DNA from: Leucocoprinus leucothites
Lineage: Eukaryota > Basidiomycota > Agaricomycetes > Agaricales > Agaricaceae
Reading direction: 5' to 3'
DNA length: 64,000 nt
NCBI GenBank assembly: GCA_013368445.1
Contig: JAACJO010000031.1
Span: 1 to 64,000, forward strand
The translations under genes and the position numbers were made by a program. The notes below the pieces were generated by a model. That model saw only the letters and a program-made list of their open reading frames with translations, searched no databases and was not told the origin of the DNA. Numbering within the stretch: position 1 is the first letter of the stretch; each line of letters begins with the position of its first letter. This document shows, piece after piece, positions 22,941 to 34,544 of this stretch.

Positions 22941-25163
22941 ATTTGAGTATTCTTGAAACGGGTCATCTTCATCACTAATTTGTTCTATTTCGTAAACCAT
23001 GGCGTCTGGATCTTTCCTTTTAGGTTTGAAAGGTCTACGATTCCCTTGTTTCGGTTTGGACTGGGACTTCTGCGTCTGCTTCGATCCCATGTTTGTCTTT
23101 CCTCTTGACTTAAACCAAACCTTCCTTGCTGGACAAGATTTAGCGAAATGTCCTTTCTTGTGGCAGAAGAAGCATTCTCCTCTCTTGAGTGCAATTCTTT
23201 GTTCGTCGGTGAGAACGTTATTGATGATGTGGGAGTATAGTGACCCATAGACATCTCTGTCTGTGTTGCTTGGTCCTTCATTGTATGTTTGGTTGATGTC
23301 TTCTCCTTCACTCTCCTCCTCTTCAGGATTATCATCATCCTCTGCGCCAAGTTTGTATATACCTCCGTCGTCTGCTTCCTGATCATCTTCGATTGATAAT
23401 CGGTATATTCCTCTTGATATTCTGTCAATGTCCATGTCCCACTCGGATCGTCTGGGTCTAGATAGGGGTTGATTATAGACGTCATTATATCGTGGTTGGG
23501 ATCCGTGCTGTCTACTATTCTTTTTGGTCTTTCTTGATCTGTTTGAAGATCCTGGATTAGAATTTCCAATGCAGTATCTCTTTTGCTCTTGGACAACTTT
23601 GTATGCCTGTCTTGCAGCTGTTTTCCATTCTGCGAGGGTTTGGGGGTCAGCTCGGATTGCTTCGAATCTGACGTCGTTGTCAAGTCCTTCGGCGAAGTAG
23701 GATCGGAGAGAAGTGCTGTCAGTAAGTCCTGCACGTGAGGCAAGGATGGAAAAATTGGCGATGTATTCTTCGATGTATTTGTTTCGTTGTCTATAATAGC
23801 GGAGCTCTCTCTCAGCCTCAAAGCTCTGTTGTGTTGGAGCAAATGACTGTTCGAGCGCATTCTTGAATTCATCGAAGGTGTGTGGGGTATATCCTGCTTG
23901 GGTAGCTGCAGTTGCTTGACTAAGTCTGTAATCCTGTTGCCATAACTTGGCAGCTCCATCGAGTAATCCAAGGGTGTAGTTGATTCTTGATTGGTCATCT
24001 GTGACACCATATGAGTCGAAGTAGAGTTCGACTTCGGCCATCCATGGTCTGTAATAGCTTGGGTTGCCATCAAACCTGTTGGGCTTTGGATACTTAAGCT
24101 GGAATCCTGCTTGAGGTTGTGCCATTGGGTTTGGCGGGGGGTTTGGATTAGGATTTGGTGGTCCTCCTCCTGGTCCTCCTGGTCCTCCTGGTCCTCCTGG
24201 TCCTCCTGGTCCTCCAGGCGGATTACCTCCAGGACTTGGTGGTCCTCCTTGTGGATTTGGTGGCGGCGGTGTGGGGCTTCTTCGATTTGAAGAACCTCCT
24301 ATGTTGGTGACAATTGCCTTTGCTTTCCCTTTTGTTTGGGTGTTAGTGGGTATGGTGATGGTGGTACTGGCTGTAGTAATGTTGGGATTGGTTGTTGGTA
24401 AGGTACTGGTACTGGCAATACCGGTGGGGGAATTGGTAAAGCTAAAGGGGATAGGGTTCGTAATGGGACTGAGGAACCTTGGGCTATGTCCAAAGGCTGG
24501 GCTCGAGGAGTAAGAAGGGGGTCTATCAAGTCTGGGTTTCTCTGGGGATTTAAGTTTGAGATTATCGATTGCCCTTGCGAGTGCTTCTGCTTCCTCTTCT
24601 GTTCGATTTCCTTCAGATTCTTGTTGGCTTCTTCCTCCACTATCTGTTCCTTCTTCGTCTTCTTCTTCGTCTTCTTCGTCAAATTCAGATTCTTCTGAAC
24701 TTGGAGTGTCAATTCTGGGCTCTGAATGATTGTCTTGTGAGGTGTCTTCAATTCTTGGGGTGATGTCAAGGATTGGTTCTGGTTCGATGGTCCTGCTAGA
24801 TTCTGCAGGGGTTTCTGGAAATGGAGTTTGTCTTCTTTTTGCTTCTTCAATGTACTGTTCTTGGGTAACGTCTCGAAGTTCTTCAAGACCAGCTCCTCTT
24901 TCGATTTGCTGTTTGACAGTTCTGTGAAGTTGCTTGTGACCAACTGCTGTGTATTCGGCTTCAAGGACTCCTTCTTGTTCTTTCTTGATTGGGATGTAGG
25001 CAACTTTCCCTTCGTGTTCTTTGATGTAATAGAATCTTCCTGATCCTTTACTTCTGTAGAACCTTGTTCTTCGGGTTTCACTGTAGTAGGTACTGTAGGA
25101 TTCTTCTGGAAATTCTCTTCTTGCGAAGATTTCAACTTGTCTTGCAAACTCTGCTGGGTCCGT
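22929..25163 (-). CDS. gag: Gag of gypsy element A
   Basis: The nucleocapsid knuckle CX2CX4HX4C (GECFFCHKKGHFAKSC) lies near the C terminus, and a capsid-like helical domain follows MAQPQAGFQL at 24125. The same frame stays open upstream for another 346 codons, back to 25163. Element B shows that gag starts there with ATG (MDPAEFARQ at 32018); element A has ACG at that spot. The full frame is therefore about 744 residues, with an acidic region and a Gly-Pro repeat before the capsid domain. Whether translation uses ACG or the internal ATG at 24125 is unknown. Gag stops at 22929-22931, overlapping pol by 2 nt. Confidence 0.8.
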   Translation of the reverse strand, partial: TDPAEFARQVEIFARREFPEESYSTYYSETRRTRFYRSKGSGRFYYIKEHEGKVAYIPIKKEQEGVLEAEYTAVGHKQLHRTVKQQIERGAGLEELRDVTQEQYIEEAKRRQTPFPETPAESSRTIEPEPILDITPRIEDTSQDNHSEPRIDTPSSEESEFDEEDEEEDEEGTDSGGRSQQESEGNRTEEEAEALARAIDNLKLKSPEKPRLDRPPSYSSSPAFGHSPRFLSPITNPIPFSFTNSPTGIASTSTLPTTNPNITTASTTITIPTNTQTKGKAKAIVTNIGGSSNRRSPTPPPPNPQGGPPSPGGNPPGGPGGPGGPGGPGGPGGGPPNPNPNPPPNPMAQPQAGFQLKYPKPNRFDGNPSYYRPWMAEVELYFDSYGVTDDQSRINYTLGLLDGAAKLWQQDYRLSQATAATQAGYTPHTFDEFKNALEQSFAPTQQSFEAERELRYYRQRNKYIEEYIANFSILASRAGLTDSTSLRSYFAEGLDNDVRFEAIRADPQTLAEWKTAARQAYKVVQEQKRYCIGNSNPGSSNRSRKTKKNSRQHGSQPRYNDVYNQPLSRPRRSEWDMDIDRISRGIYRLSIEDDQEADDGGIYKLGAEDDDNPEEEESEGEDINQTYNEGPSNTDRDVYGSLYSHIINNVLTDEQRIALKRGECFFCHKKGHFAKSCPARKVWFKSRGKTNMGSKQTQKSQSKPKQGNRRPFKPKRKDPDAMVYEIEQISDEDDPFQEYSNENF
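24155..24225 (-). repeat. 9-bp tandem repeat encoding Gly-Pro-Gly units in gag
   Basis: The plus strand repeats GGTCCTCCT, giving a Gly-Gly-Pro run in Gag just before MAQPQ. Element B (about 31045-31072) has fewer units, so the length varies in steps of three codons without breaking the frame. Confidence 0.85.
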
Positions 25164-25731
25164 TGTGGACTATGTTTATGGGTGCCTATAGAGACACCTG
25201 GTATGGTCTTAAATGGTAAATTGTCTTTAAGACAATTATCACACTTGCAGTTTGATTCTGCCGTGGTTGGAAAATTAGTTTATAGTCACTATGGACTCAC
25301 CTTTATAGTCACTAAGACTGTGTATTTATAGTCTCTTAAGACTTTTCAACAGATAAACTGTCTTCCGAGTATTTACCCTCAGGTCTGGTATTCTTCAGAG
25401 ATATGCCAAACTTTCTGGCAAATTTCTCCCTTCCGAGTATCTACCCTCGGGTCTGGTATCTTATTTGAGATTTAGGTACAACGACCTTAGCTCTCACAAG
25501 CCTCCAAATGTTTTAAGAGCGTGGGTAATCGCTCAGATCAATAAGAGTGATCCTCAACTATTCCACTAGTTGGCAATGTGTGTCGACCCTCTCTTCGTTG
25601 TTATGCACAATAGTTTTGGGACAGCTTGTGCGATAACCGCGATAACCCAAATCGACAGTGTTTGCAACGTTGTTGGGTTACTGGGCAAAGTAACGGCTCT
25701 GTGCTAACAGAGAAGGATCGTTTCTACTTAA
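25164..25731 (-). other. 5' leader of element A with self-primer binding site
   Basis: Non-coding leader between the 5' LTR and gag. Its first bases on the minus strand are TT then AAGTAGAAACGAT (25729 down to 25717). This 13-mer is exactly complementary to ATCGTTTCTACTT in LTR 2 (25962 down to 25950). A CTTCCGAGTATNTACCCTC block occurs twice, about 60 bp apart (about 25370 and 25430); element B has it once. No tRNA-type primer site (TGG start) is present. Confidence 0.75.
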
Positions 25732-26385
25732 TGTTATGATGACGCCGGCCCGGTCCTAAGCTGGCACGATAAGTATCGAGTTGATCTTATCAAAGGGGAC
25801 TCCTTCTCGGTAAGCGACAAAGTCGTTTACTAAGTCAGAGCTATAATACGGCGATTATAGAGTTAAGACTTTTAGTAATTGAGATCTTAGAGTTTAAGTT
25901 CAATTCGACTTTGTATAGATAAAGGCTCGTATTGAGTCTCCACCTAACCAAGTAGAAACGATGTTTCTCCTTGGTAGATGTCGACGACTTATATACGATA
26001 CAAGTCGGTATCTATTATTAACTAGGGCTAAGGGCTTCTAATGAAAGAAGAGAAGCATACAGCTTCCTTAACGCTAATTAAACTATATAAGATGCAATCT
26101 GTCAAAGAAGCTTTAGAAGTTCTTCTAAAGAAGTTCTTCTTTGATTATATGATCGATCACAAGGTAAGTCCAAATATAGCGCAGCTATATTTAACAATCA
26201 CATGTCATCAAAATACAAACAAAACCAAACAAGTCATAACCAGGCAAAGTAAATGAGTCAAAACAAACGAGAAAATACAAGAACGAATAAGAAGAAGACA
26301 TAATTGCGATATTACTTAAGTAAAGCTAATATCAACTTCGTATTATAGATGGAACAAATGCTAGATATAATCAATATACATAACA
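25732..26385 (-). repeat. LTR 2 (5' LTR of element A, abutting element B)
   Basis: 654 bp, about 98 percent identical to LTR 1 by eye, so these two are the matching pair of element A. In minus orientation the TATATAA box is at 25995-25989 and the self-primer starts 33 bp downstream at 25962. On its right it joins truncated element B sequence directly at the LTR terminus. Confidence 0.95.
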
Positions 26386-29300
26386 GGAGTAGTCATTGAA
26401 GCTGGGGAATGTTAGGGGAGATTATGTTGGGTTTTATACTCTTGAATTATTTCTTTTGAATTTTCAAGATTTTTCTCTGGTTCCCATGAGTCTTCGGTAG
26501 GCCCATATCCTTTCCATTGAATTAGGTATTCTATTTTTGTTCCTAAGCATAGTCTACAAGTTCTATGATTTAGGACTGCTTCGACTTCATATTGTTCTTC
26601 TCCTGAGACAAGAACAGGTGGTGGTTTAGGGTTGTGTTTCCCATAAATGTTGTTCTCAGTTACTGGCATGAGAAGTGAAGCATGGAATTTGTTATGAATT
26701 TTCCACTTTGGTGGTAGTCTGAGTTCATAGTTGACTGGAGAGGTCTTTCTAATAATAGTAAATGGACCTTCTCTTCTTTGGTTGAGCTTCTTAGAAGCAT
26801 AGGGCAAAGGGAGATTTCGGTTATCTAACCAAACTTGGTCTCCTACTTTGAATGGTGTCCATGGTTGGTTCTTTTGTTGAGCCATCATGAGATGTGTTCG
26901 TTCATGTGCCTCTAAGGCTGCTTCTCGAACTTGTTCTAAGAATAAGGACTTCTCATTAATAGAAGGTGTGTCTGTTTCTTTATCTGAGATGAATGCTTGT
27001 GGGTTATATCCCAATATTAATTCGTATGGTGAGTGTTTTCTTCCAGAATGGGGTTTTGTATTGTGTATGAATTCAATCATTGGAAGTGCTCATTTCCATA
27101 TGGTCAGGTTTTGTGATGTATAAACTGCTAAGTAAAACTCGATTTCTTGGTTGTATCTTTTGGTAGTACCATCTGTCTGTGGATGATATGCTGTAGACAG
27201 GGCTGGTGTAATATTGAGTTTTTCGTATAATTTTTGCATCGATTTAGCAGCAAATTGTGGATCTCGATCTGAGATTATTTTGTTGGGTGTTCTGTATTTC
27301 GAAAATACTTTGTCAATAAGAATTTCAGCAATGCCATCAGCATTAACTGTCTTCTTTGTTGGAGTTAGGATTATCCCTTTCATAAGTCCATGGTCCACTA
27401 TGGACAATATACAATCATATCCATCGTCAGGTGGTAGATCTGTGATGGGGTCCATGGATATTTGGGAAAAGGGCCTTGTCGAAGAAGGGCCTTTAATTGG
27501 TTGCATCAGTGGTTTAACTGGATGACAGTTGATTTTGTACTGTTGACAAATAGGGCATCCTTTCACGTAGTTCTGAACATATGTGTTCATTCCAGGCCAG
27601 TAAACTAATTTAGATAGTTTACGGAATGTTTCAGCTGTTCCTGGGTGTCCTGATGTCTCGTGATCATGTACATGTTGTAGAAGTCCTCTTTTTAGTTCAG
27701 CATCTTCAGGTATCACATGTCTTCCCTGATATTTATAAATGCCATCATCTTCTGTAAATCTTTCAGATGGGGCAATCTTCTCTTGTTTATTTTTAATTTC
27801 TTCTTTAATTTCTTCAGAAAGGAAGTTAATGAACTTTTCTGATGGTATCGCAATGAGATCTTCGTTATCTTTCCCTTCTGGGACTAGGTCTGGTCTTCTA
27901 CTCAATGCATCAGCAAGAGTATTTTTGTTTCCAGCCAAGTGTTTTATTGAATAATGGAAGCATGTCATGTATAGCATCCATCTGGCTTGTCTTCAATTTA
28001 ATTGTTGTGGTTCTCGCCATCTGGTGAGATTCTCGTGATCAGACCATATGATGATAGGGTGTGCTGGTCCTTCAAGGTAGTGTCGCCATTCCTTTAGTGC
28101 TCTAATAATAGCAAGGAATTCTTGGTCGGACACATAATAGTTTTGTTCCGCAGGGTTAAGGGTTTGTGAATAATAAGCCACAGGGTGCTTATCTCCATTT
28201 GAATCTCTTTGGAGTAATACTGCACTGGTAGCAAATGCGGAAGCATCACATTCAATTTCAAATGGCTTTGATTTGTCAACTATTTGGAGTATAGGTTGCT
28301 TAAGGAATTGTTCCTTGAGCTTCTCAAAGCTTTTCTTTGCTTCTGGGTTCCATTCGAATTTCGTTGTTTTGCGAAGTAATGCATTAAGTGGTTGTGCGAT
28401 AGCTGAGAAGTTGTGAATGAATTTGTGGTAGAAGTTGCAGAAACCAATAAACTGTCTGATATTTCGGACAGACTTGGATACAGGCCAATCTTGAATTCCC
28501 TTTAGTTTGATTGGGTCCATCTCAATAGAGTCAGGGGTTATGATAACTCCGAGATACTCTAGATGTTGCTTCTCGAATTCGCATTTCTCAGTCTTTAAAT
28601 ACAACTCGTTCTGTTGTAGAATCTTTAAGACTTGTTTAGTAAGTCTTTCGAGTTGTTCCTTTGTTTTCGCATGGATAAGGATATCATCCATGTAGATAAT
28701 AACTCTGCCTTTTTCAGTAAGGTCTTTGAATATATGATCCATCATGGATTGGAAAGTAGCGGGTGAATTTGTCATTCCAAAGAACATGACTGTGGGTTTG
28801 TATAATCCATTAGGGGTACGGAATGCCGCTTTCCATTCATGTCCTTCATGGATTCGGATGTTGTTGTATCCGAGTCGGACATCTAACTTGGTAAACCAAT
28901 TAGATCCTTTGAGTTTATCCATGATTCGTGATATGCTTGGTATTGGGTGAGCATTCTTTATCATATTCTTATTAAGGAATCAATAGTCTTGACATGGGCG
29001 TAAGTCTCCTCCTTTCTTTCCTACAAAGAAGAAAGAAGAGGCCATAGGCAATTTGGATTTCCGAATATATCCCTTTCGTAGGTTTTCGGAAATAAACTTG
29101 TCAAGTTCAGTTCTCTCCTGGGGTGTCAGGTGATAAACTGGCATTCATTTGGGTTCAAATTTGGGTATAGTCTCGATTTTATGATCCCAAGGATGTCTGG
29201 GTGGTAATTTCTCAGATTCGTCTTTGTTGAAGACTTTGAGAAACTAATGAAATTTCTTTGGTACGGCTTTCACAGGGTTTGATTCCCGTTTTAGTTTAGT

Positions 29301-29822
29301 AGCCGAATTGTGAAGTTGTTGTGATGTGTTGGATTTCACATTGATTTCATAATACAACTGATTGATGGAATCAGTTTTTACTTTGGTTAATTTGATAGTG
29401 TGAGAGTTTTCATCTCGCCAACGTAATGACAGTTTCTGCCAATCAACGTCAGGATTGAATCTCTTTAACCATGTGATTCCTAAGAATAGTTGGTTTGATC
29501 CAAGTTTGACTATTCTTGGAGAGATCGTCATAATCTTGTTGTTCACTTCTATTTTTAATTTTGTGTAGTGAGTACAACTTCCTGATAGGTTCTGTGTTCC
29601 ATCAGCATTACGGATTTTGATTGCCTTTTTCATTTTGAATTTTGGCAAGTTGTAGGTATTGACTAGTTGTGGGTCAATAAATTCTCCACTAGCTCCTGAA
29701 TTGAGTAGTGCTTGTAGGTTGTGTTTTGCTTTGGTTGTATGGAGCAATATTGGTACATGTACTGTTAATCCTTTGTTTGATTGAAGATCGATGATGTCTA
29801 TCTGATCTTCATGAGTACTCAA
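26386..29822 (-). pseudogene. pol: Pol pseudogene of gypsy element B
   Basis: Same protein as element A pol in one continuous frame (no frameshifts) but with stops: TAG at 29244-29246 and TGAs at 29145-29147, 28980-28982, 27993-27995 and 27090-27092. Three of these TGAs replace CGA seen in element A. The 27090 TGA and the integrase Glu-to-Lys change are shared with A. The chromodomain is kept. The 3' end stops at the first codons of the accessory ORF; that ORF and the polypurine tract are missing. Confidence 0.9.
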
Positions 29823-32018
29823 AAATTTTCATTTGAGTATTCTTGAAACAGATCGTCTTCATTGCTAGCTTGTTCTATTTTGTAAACCATGGCATCTGGA
29901 TCTTTCCTTTTAGGCTTGAAAGGTCTACAATTCCCTTGTTTCGGTTTGGACTGGGACTTCTGTGTCTGCTTCGATCCCATGTTTGTCTTTCCTCTTGACT
30001 TAAACCAAACCTTCCTTGCTGGACAAGATTTAGCGAAATGTCCTTTCTTGTGGCAGAAGAAGCATTCTCCTCTCTTGAGTGCGATTCTCTGCTCGTTGGT
30101 GAGAACATTATTGATGATGTGGGAGTATAGTGAACCATAGACATCTCTGTCTGTGTTGCCTGGTCCTTCATTGTACATTTGGTTGATGTCTTCTCCTTCA
30201 CTCTCCTCTTCTTCAGGATTATCATCATCCTCTGCGCCAAGTTTGTATATACCTCTGTCGTCTGCTTCCCGATCATCTTCGATTGATAATCAGTATATGC
30301 CTCTTGATATTCTGTCGATATCCATGTCCCACTCAGATCATCTGGGTCTAGATAGGGGTTGACTATGGATGTCATTATATCGTGCTTGAGGTCTGTGTGA
30401 TCTACTATTCTTTTTGGTCTTTCTTGATCTGTTTGAAGATCCTGGATTAGAATTTCCAATGTGGTATCTCCTTTGCTCTTGGACAACTTTGTATGCTTGT
30501 CTTGCAGCAGTTTTCCACTCTGCGAGGGTTTGGGGGTCAGCTCGAATTGCTTTGAATCTGACATCATTGTCAAGTCCTTCAGTGAAGTAGGATTGGAGAG
30601 AAGTGCTGTCAGTAAGTCCTGCACGTGAGGCAAGGATGGAAAAGTTGGCGATGTATTCTTCGATGTATTTGTTTCGTTGTCTATAATAGTGGAGCTCTCT
30701 TTCAGCCTCAAAGCTCTGTTGTGTTGGAGCGAATGACTGTTTGAGTGCATTCTTGAACTCATCAAAGGTGTGTGGGGTGTATCCTGCTTGGGTAGCTGCA
30801 GTTGCTTGACTAGTTCTGTAATCCTGTTGCCATAATTTGGCAGCTCCATTGAGTAATCCAAGGGTGTATTTGATTCTTGATTGGTCATCTGACACCATAT
30901 AAGTTGAAGTAGAGTTCAACTTTGGCTATCCATGGTCTGTAATAGCTTGGGTTGCCATCAAACCTGTTGGGCTTTGGGAATTTGAGCTGGAATCCTGCTT
31001 GAGGTTGGGCCATTGGGTTTGGCGGGGGGTTTGGATTAGGATTTGGTGGTCCTCCTCCTGGTCCTCCAGGCAGATTACCTCTGGGACTTGGTGGTCCTCC
31101 TTGTGGTCTTGGTGGTGGCAGTGTGGGGCTTCTTTGATTTGAAGAACCTCCTGTGTTAGTGACAACTGCCTTTGTTTTCCCTTTTGTTTGGGTGTTAGCA
31201 GGTACGGTGATGGTAGTACTGGCTGTAGTAATGTTGGGATTGGTTGTTGGTAGGATACTGGTACTGGCAATACCGGTGGGGGAATTGGTAAAGCTAAAGG
31301 GGATAGGGTTCGTAATGGGACTGAGGAACCTTGGGCTATGTCCAAAGGTCGGGCTTGAGGTGTAAGAAGGGGGTCTATCGAGTCTGGGCTTCTCTGGGGA
31401 TTTGAGTTTGAGCTTATTGATTGCCCTTGCAAGTGCTTCTGCCTCCTCTTCTGTTTGATTTCCTTCAGATTCCTGTTGGCTTCTTTCTCCACTATCTGTT
31501 CCTTCTTTGTCTTCTTCTTCTTTGTCTTCTTTGTCAGGTTCAGATTCCTCTGAGCTTGGAGTGTTAACTCTGGGCTCTGAATGATTGTCTTGTGTGGTGT
31601 CTTCAGTTCTTGGGGTAATGTCAAGGACTGGTTCTGGTTCGATGGTCCTGCTAGATTCTGCAGGGGTTTCTGGAAATGGAGTTTGTTGTCTTCTTGCTTC
31701 TTCGGTGTACTGTTCTGGGGTAATGTCTCAAAGTTCTTCAAGACCAGCTCCTCTTTCAATTTGCTGTTTGACAGTTCTGTGAAATTGCTTGTGACCAAGT
31801 GCTGCATATTCAGCTTCAAGAATTCCTTCTTGTTCTTTCTTGATTGGGACATAGGCAACTTTCCCTTCGTGTTCTTTGATGTAATAGAATCTTCCTGATC
31901 CTTTACTTCTGTAGAATCTTGTTCCTTGGGTTTCACTGTAGTAGGTACTGTAGGATTCTTCTGGAAATTCCCTTCTTGCGAAGATTTTGACCTGTCTTGC
32001 AAACTCTGCTGGGTCCAT
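29819..32018 (-). pseudogene. gag: Gag pseudogene of gypsy element B
   Basis: Starts with a proper ATG (MDPAEFARQVKIFARREF), which fixes the gag start for the family. It is broken by TGA at 31728-31730, 30338-30340 and 30290-30292, each a CGA in element A, and by a 2-bp deletion near 30891. The zinc knuckle CFFCHKKGHFAKSC and the frameshift site at the end are preserved. Confidence 0.9.
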
Positions 32019-32518
32019 TGTGGACTATGTTTATGGGTGCCTATAGAGACACCTGGTATGGTCTTAAATGGTAAATTGTCCTTAAGACAATTATCACACT
32101 TGCAGTTTGATTCTGCTGTGATTGGAAAATTAGTTTATAGTCATTTTGGACTCACCTTTATAGTCACTAGGACTGTGTATTTATAGTCTCTTAAGACTTT
32201 TCAACAGTTAAACTGTCTTCCGAGTATTTACCCTTGGGTCTGGTATCTTATTTGAGATTCAGGTACAATGACCTTAGCTCTCACAAGCCTCCAAATGTTT
32301 TAAGAGTGTGGGTATTCACTCAGATCAATAAGAGTGATCCTCAACTATTCCACTAGTTGGCAATGTGTGTTGACCCTCTCTTCATTGTTATGCACAATAG
32401 TTTTGGGACAGTTTGTGCGATAACTGTGATAACCCAAATCGACAGTGTTTGAAACGTTGTTGGGTTACTAGGCAAAGTAACAGCTCTGTGCTAACAGAGA
32501 AGGATTGTTTCTACTTAA
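32019..32518 (-). other. 5' leader of element B
   Basis: Non-coding leader homologous to 25164-25731, with a single copy of the CTTCCGAGTAT block. The self-primer site after the LTR reads AAGTAGAAACAAT, no longer an exact match to its LTR. Both partners have lost the CpG present in element A. Confidence 0.75.
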
Positions 32519-33182
32519 TGTTATAGTGACACCAGCCTGGTCCTAAGCTGGTGCAATAAGTATCGAGTAGATCTTATCAAAGGGGACTCCTTCTCGGTAA
32601 GCGACAAAGTCGTTTACTAAGTCAGAGTTACAATACAGTGATTATAATAGTAAAGACTTCAGTAATTGAGATCTTAGAGCTTAAGTTCAATTCAACTTTG
32701 TATAGATAAAGGCTCATATTGAGTCTCCACCTAACCAAGTAGAAATGATGTTTCTCCTTGGTAGATGTTGACAACTTATATACGACACAAGTCTGTATCT
32801 AATATTAACTAGGGCTAAGGGCTTCTAATGAAAGAAGAGAAGCATATGGCTTTCTTAACGCTAATTAAACTATATAAGATGTGATCTGTCAAAGAAGCTT
32901 TAGAAGTTCTTCTAAAGAAGTTCTTCTTTGATCATCTGATTGATCACAAGGTAAGTCCAAATATAGCTGCACTATATTTAATAATCACATGTCATTAAAA
33001 CATAAACAAAACCAAACAAGTCATAACAAGTCATATCGAGACAAAGTAAATGAGTCAAAACAAACTAGAAAATACAAAGACAAATAAGATGAAAACATAA
33101 TTGCAATATTACTTAAGTAAAGCTAATATCGACTTTGTATTGTAGATGGAACAAATGCTAGATATAATCAATATACATAACA
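32519..33182 (-). repeat. LTR 3 (5' LTR of element B)
   Basis: 664 bp, TGTTAT to ATAACA, clearly more diverged from LTRs 1 and 2 than they are from each other. Many differences are CpG to TpG or CpA (for example GACGCCGG versus GACACCAG). On the right it joins the transposon-type gene at CATGG. Confidence 0.9.
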
Positions 33183-34544
33183 CATGGCTTTAGACCAGCT
33201 TGATGCTTTCTCCAGAGAACTGTAAGTCCATCTCACAACCTTACCATTGCATTTGTTCAAGACCGGCTTGTGTTGAAGGCGAGGCAACACCTGGCACGAA
33301 GCATGGGACTGTCAGCTCAAACAGGAAATTATCTTTCAAGTATATGCATACCTTCATACAGGGGATAACCCAATGCAAGCTGAGCTAGCATCAAACCCCA
33401 GCTCAAATTCAAAGTTTTGGTGTTGCTCAGACATGTCAGGAGGAACAAAGGAAGTGAGGGAAACAAACAAAGGATATCAAATGCTCTATCAGGTAAGTGA
33501 TTCATGTGATAGATTGATGAACATCCAAGAGCTGATTGGTCAATCTCACTGACCTACCCAGTTTCCGAAAGGGAAGGTTCAAATCCCAGAGGAGACAATT
33601 AACATAGTTAAGGATCAATTGCAAGCTGCTGCACTGGGGGTACAGAGCCAAGTTGACAGACTTACCACTGATACTGGCATCAAAGATTACATAGCTGTTG
33701 TTTGGGTTCCACAGTTAATTGAACAAGCAAACAGTGAGCAGCAAATCTGCATTGATTCAGAGGCAACAAGAGACCCACGTCTCAATATGCAAATGTCAAA
33801 GAAAGATCTCAAAGCATTGAAAGATACAATCAAGATTGAAATACAGCATGATATTATCCGTTGGCTGATCACACAACTAGAGGACTGTTTTTCCCAGCTA
33901 CCCACCAATTCCCGTAAGTTAGGGCCTGTATATACCATAATGTACATTGACTGAAATTCGAGCTCAACAGTCCATCATTTGAGTTTTTGAGCTGGAGATC
34001 ATTTCAATATCTTATTCAGAATCCTGGGTACATTGTGGAGACACTGTCTTGGAGATTGTCAAATCAATAAATCATATCTGTCAGGTCTTGATCCCCATGC
34101 AGACATGCTGTGTGAGATTCTCCACACAATTCTGCTGGGAATTGATAAGTATATTTGGTATAAAACCTCTAACAAATGGACACACCAAAAAGATCAAGAG
34201 TTCGCAGCAAAACTTGAATCTCTCTTGACTGATGGACTTACAATTGACTCATTTCAACCCCATTACATGCTTCAGTATAAGGGTTCACTTATTGGTCATC
34301 AGCTGAAGGCACTTCAACAGCTGGCAGTCTTCAGTCTAATTCCTGAACCTTCTGATATAGAGACAAGAGAGGCCAAGTTGTTTGATTTGTGGAAAGCACA
34401 GGGCAAGCTCAGAGCTCTGCTCTGGTTCCCAGAAATTCAGGATATGGATGCATATTTGGTATGTGCAAGTATCTGCTGAGTTCTCACTTGATACACTGTC
34501 AATCATTTATTCAATCACACAGCAGGAGGACCTTGATGTTGTAG
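33183..34544 (+). pseudogene. Transposon-type multi-exon gene, 5' part (truncated by LTR 3, split by element C)
   Basis: Exon pieces include MALDQLDAFSREL followed by a GTAAGT donor, then DRLVLKARQHLARSMGLS. Further pieces are 33619-33954 and 34033-34470, the latter with GLDPHADMLCEILHTILLG. I recognise this last stretch as typical of a large Agaricomycete gene family associated with DNA transposons; I cannot fix its formal superfamily. An intron (GTATGTG to CACACAG) ends at 34522. The next exon reads QEDLDVVV and is interrupted at 34545 by a retrotransposon. The 5' end is missing at the LTR 3 junction, and frames before 34033 appear degraded. Confidence 0.6.

Noticed and set aside
22985..24073. 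Long minus-strand frame overlapping gag of element A
   Set aside because: It is the shifted frame of gag; the zinc knuckle and capsid segment are in the other frame, and element B shows the same shadow.
24299..25147. 282-codon minus-strand ORF starting MQDKLKSSQEE
   Set aside because: Shadow of the upstream half of Gag; the real frame (MDPAEF in element B) overlaps it fully.
25717..25731. tRNA-primed primer-binding site
   Set aside because: No TGG start and no match I can recognise to a tRNA 3' end, while an exact 13-nt match to the RNA 5' end exists.
17453..33182. Reading the array as one element nested inside another with a normal target duplication
   Set aside because: The bases next to the outer and inner LTR ends do not match each other, and B lacks its 3' end, so simple nesting does not fit.
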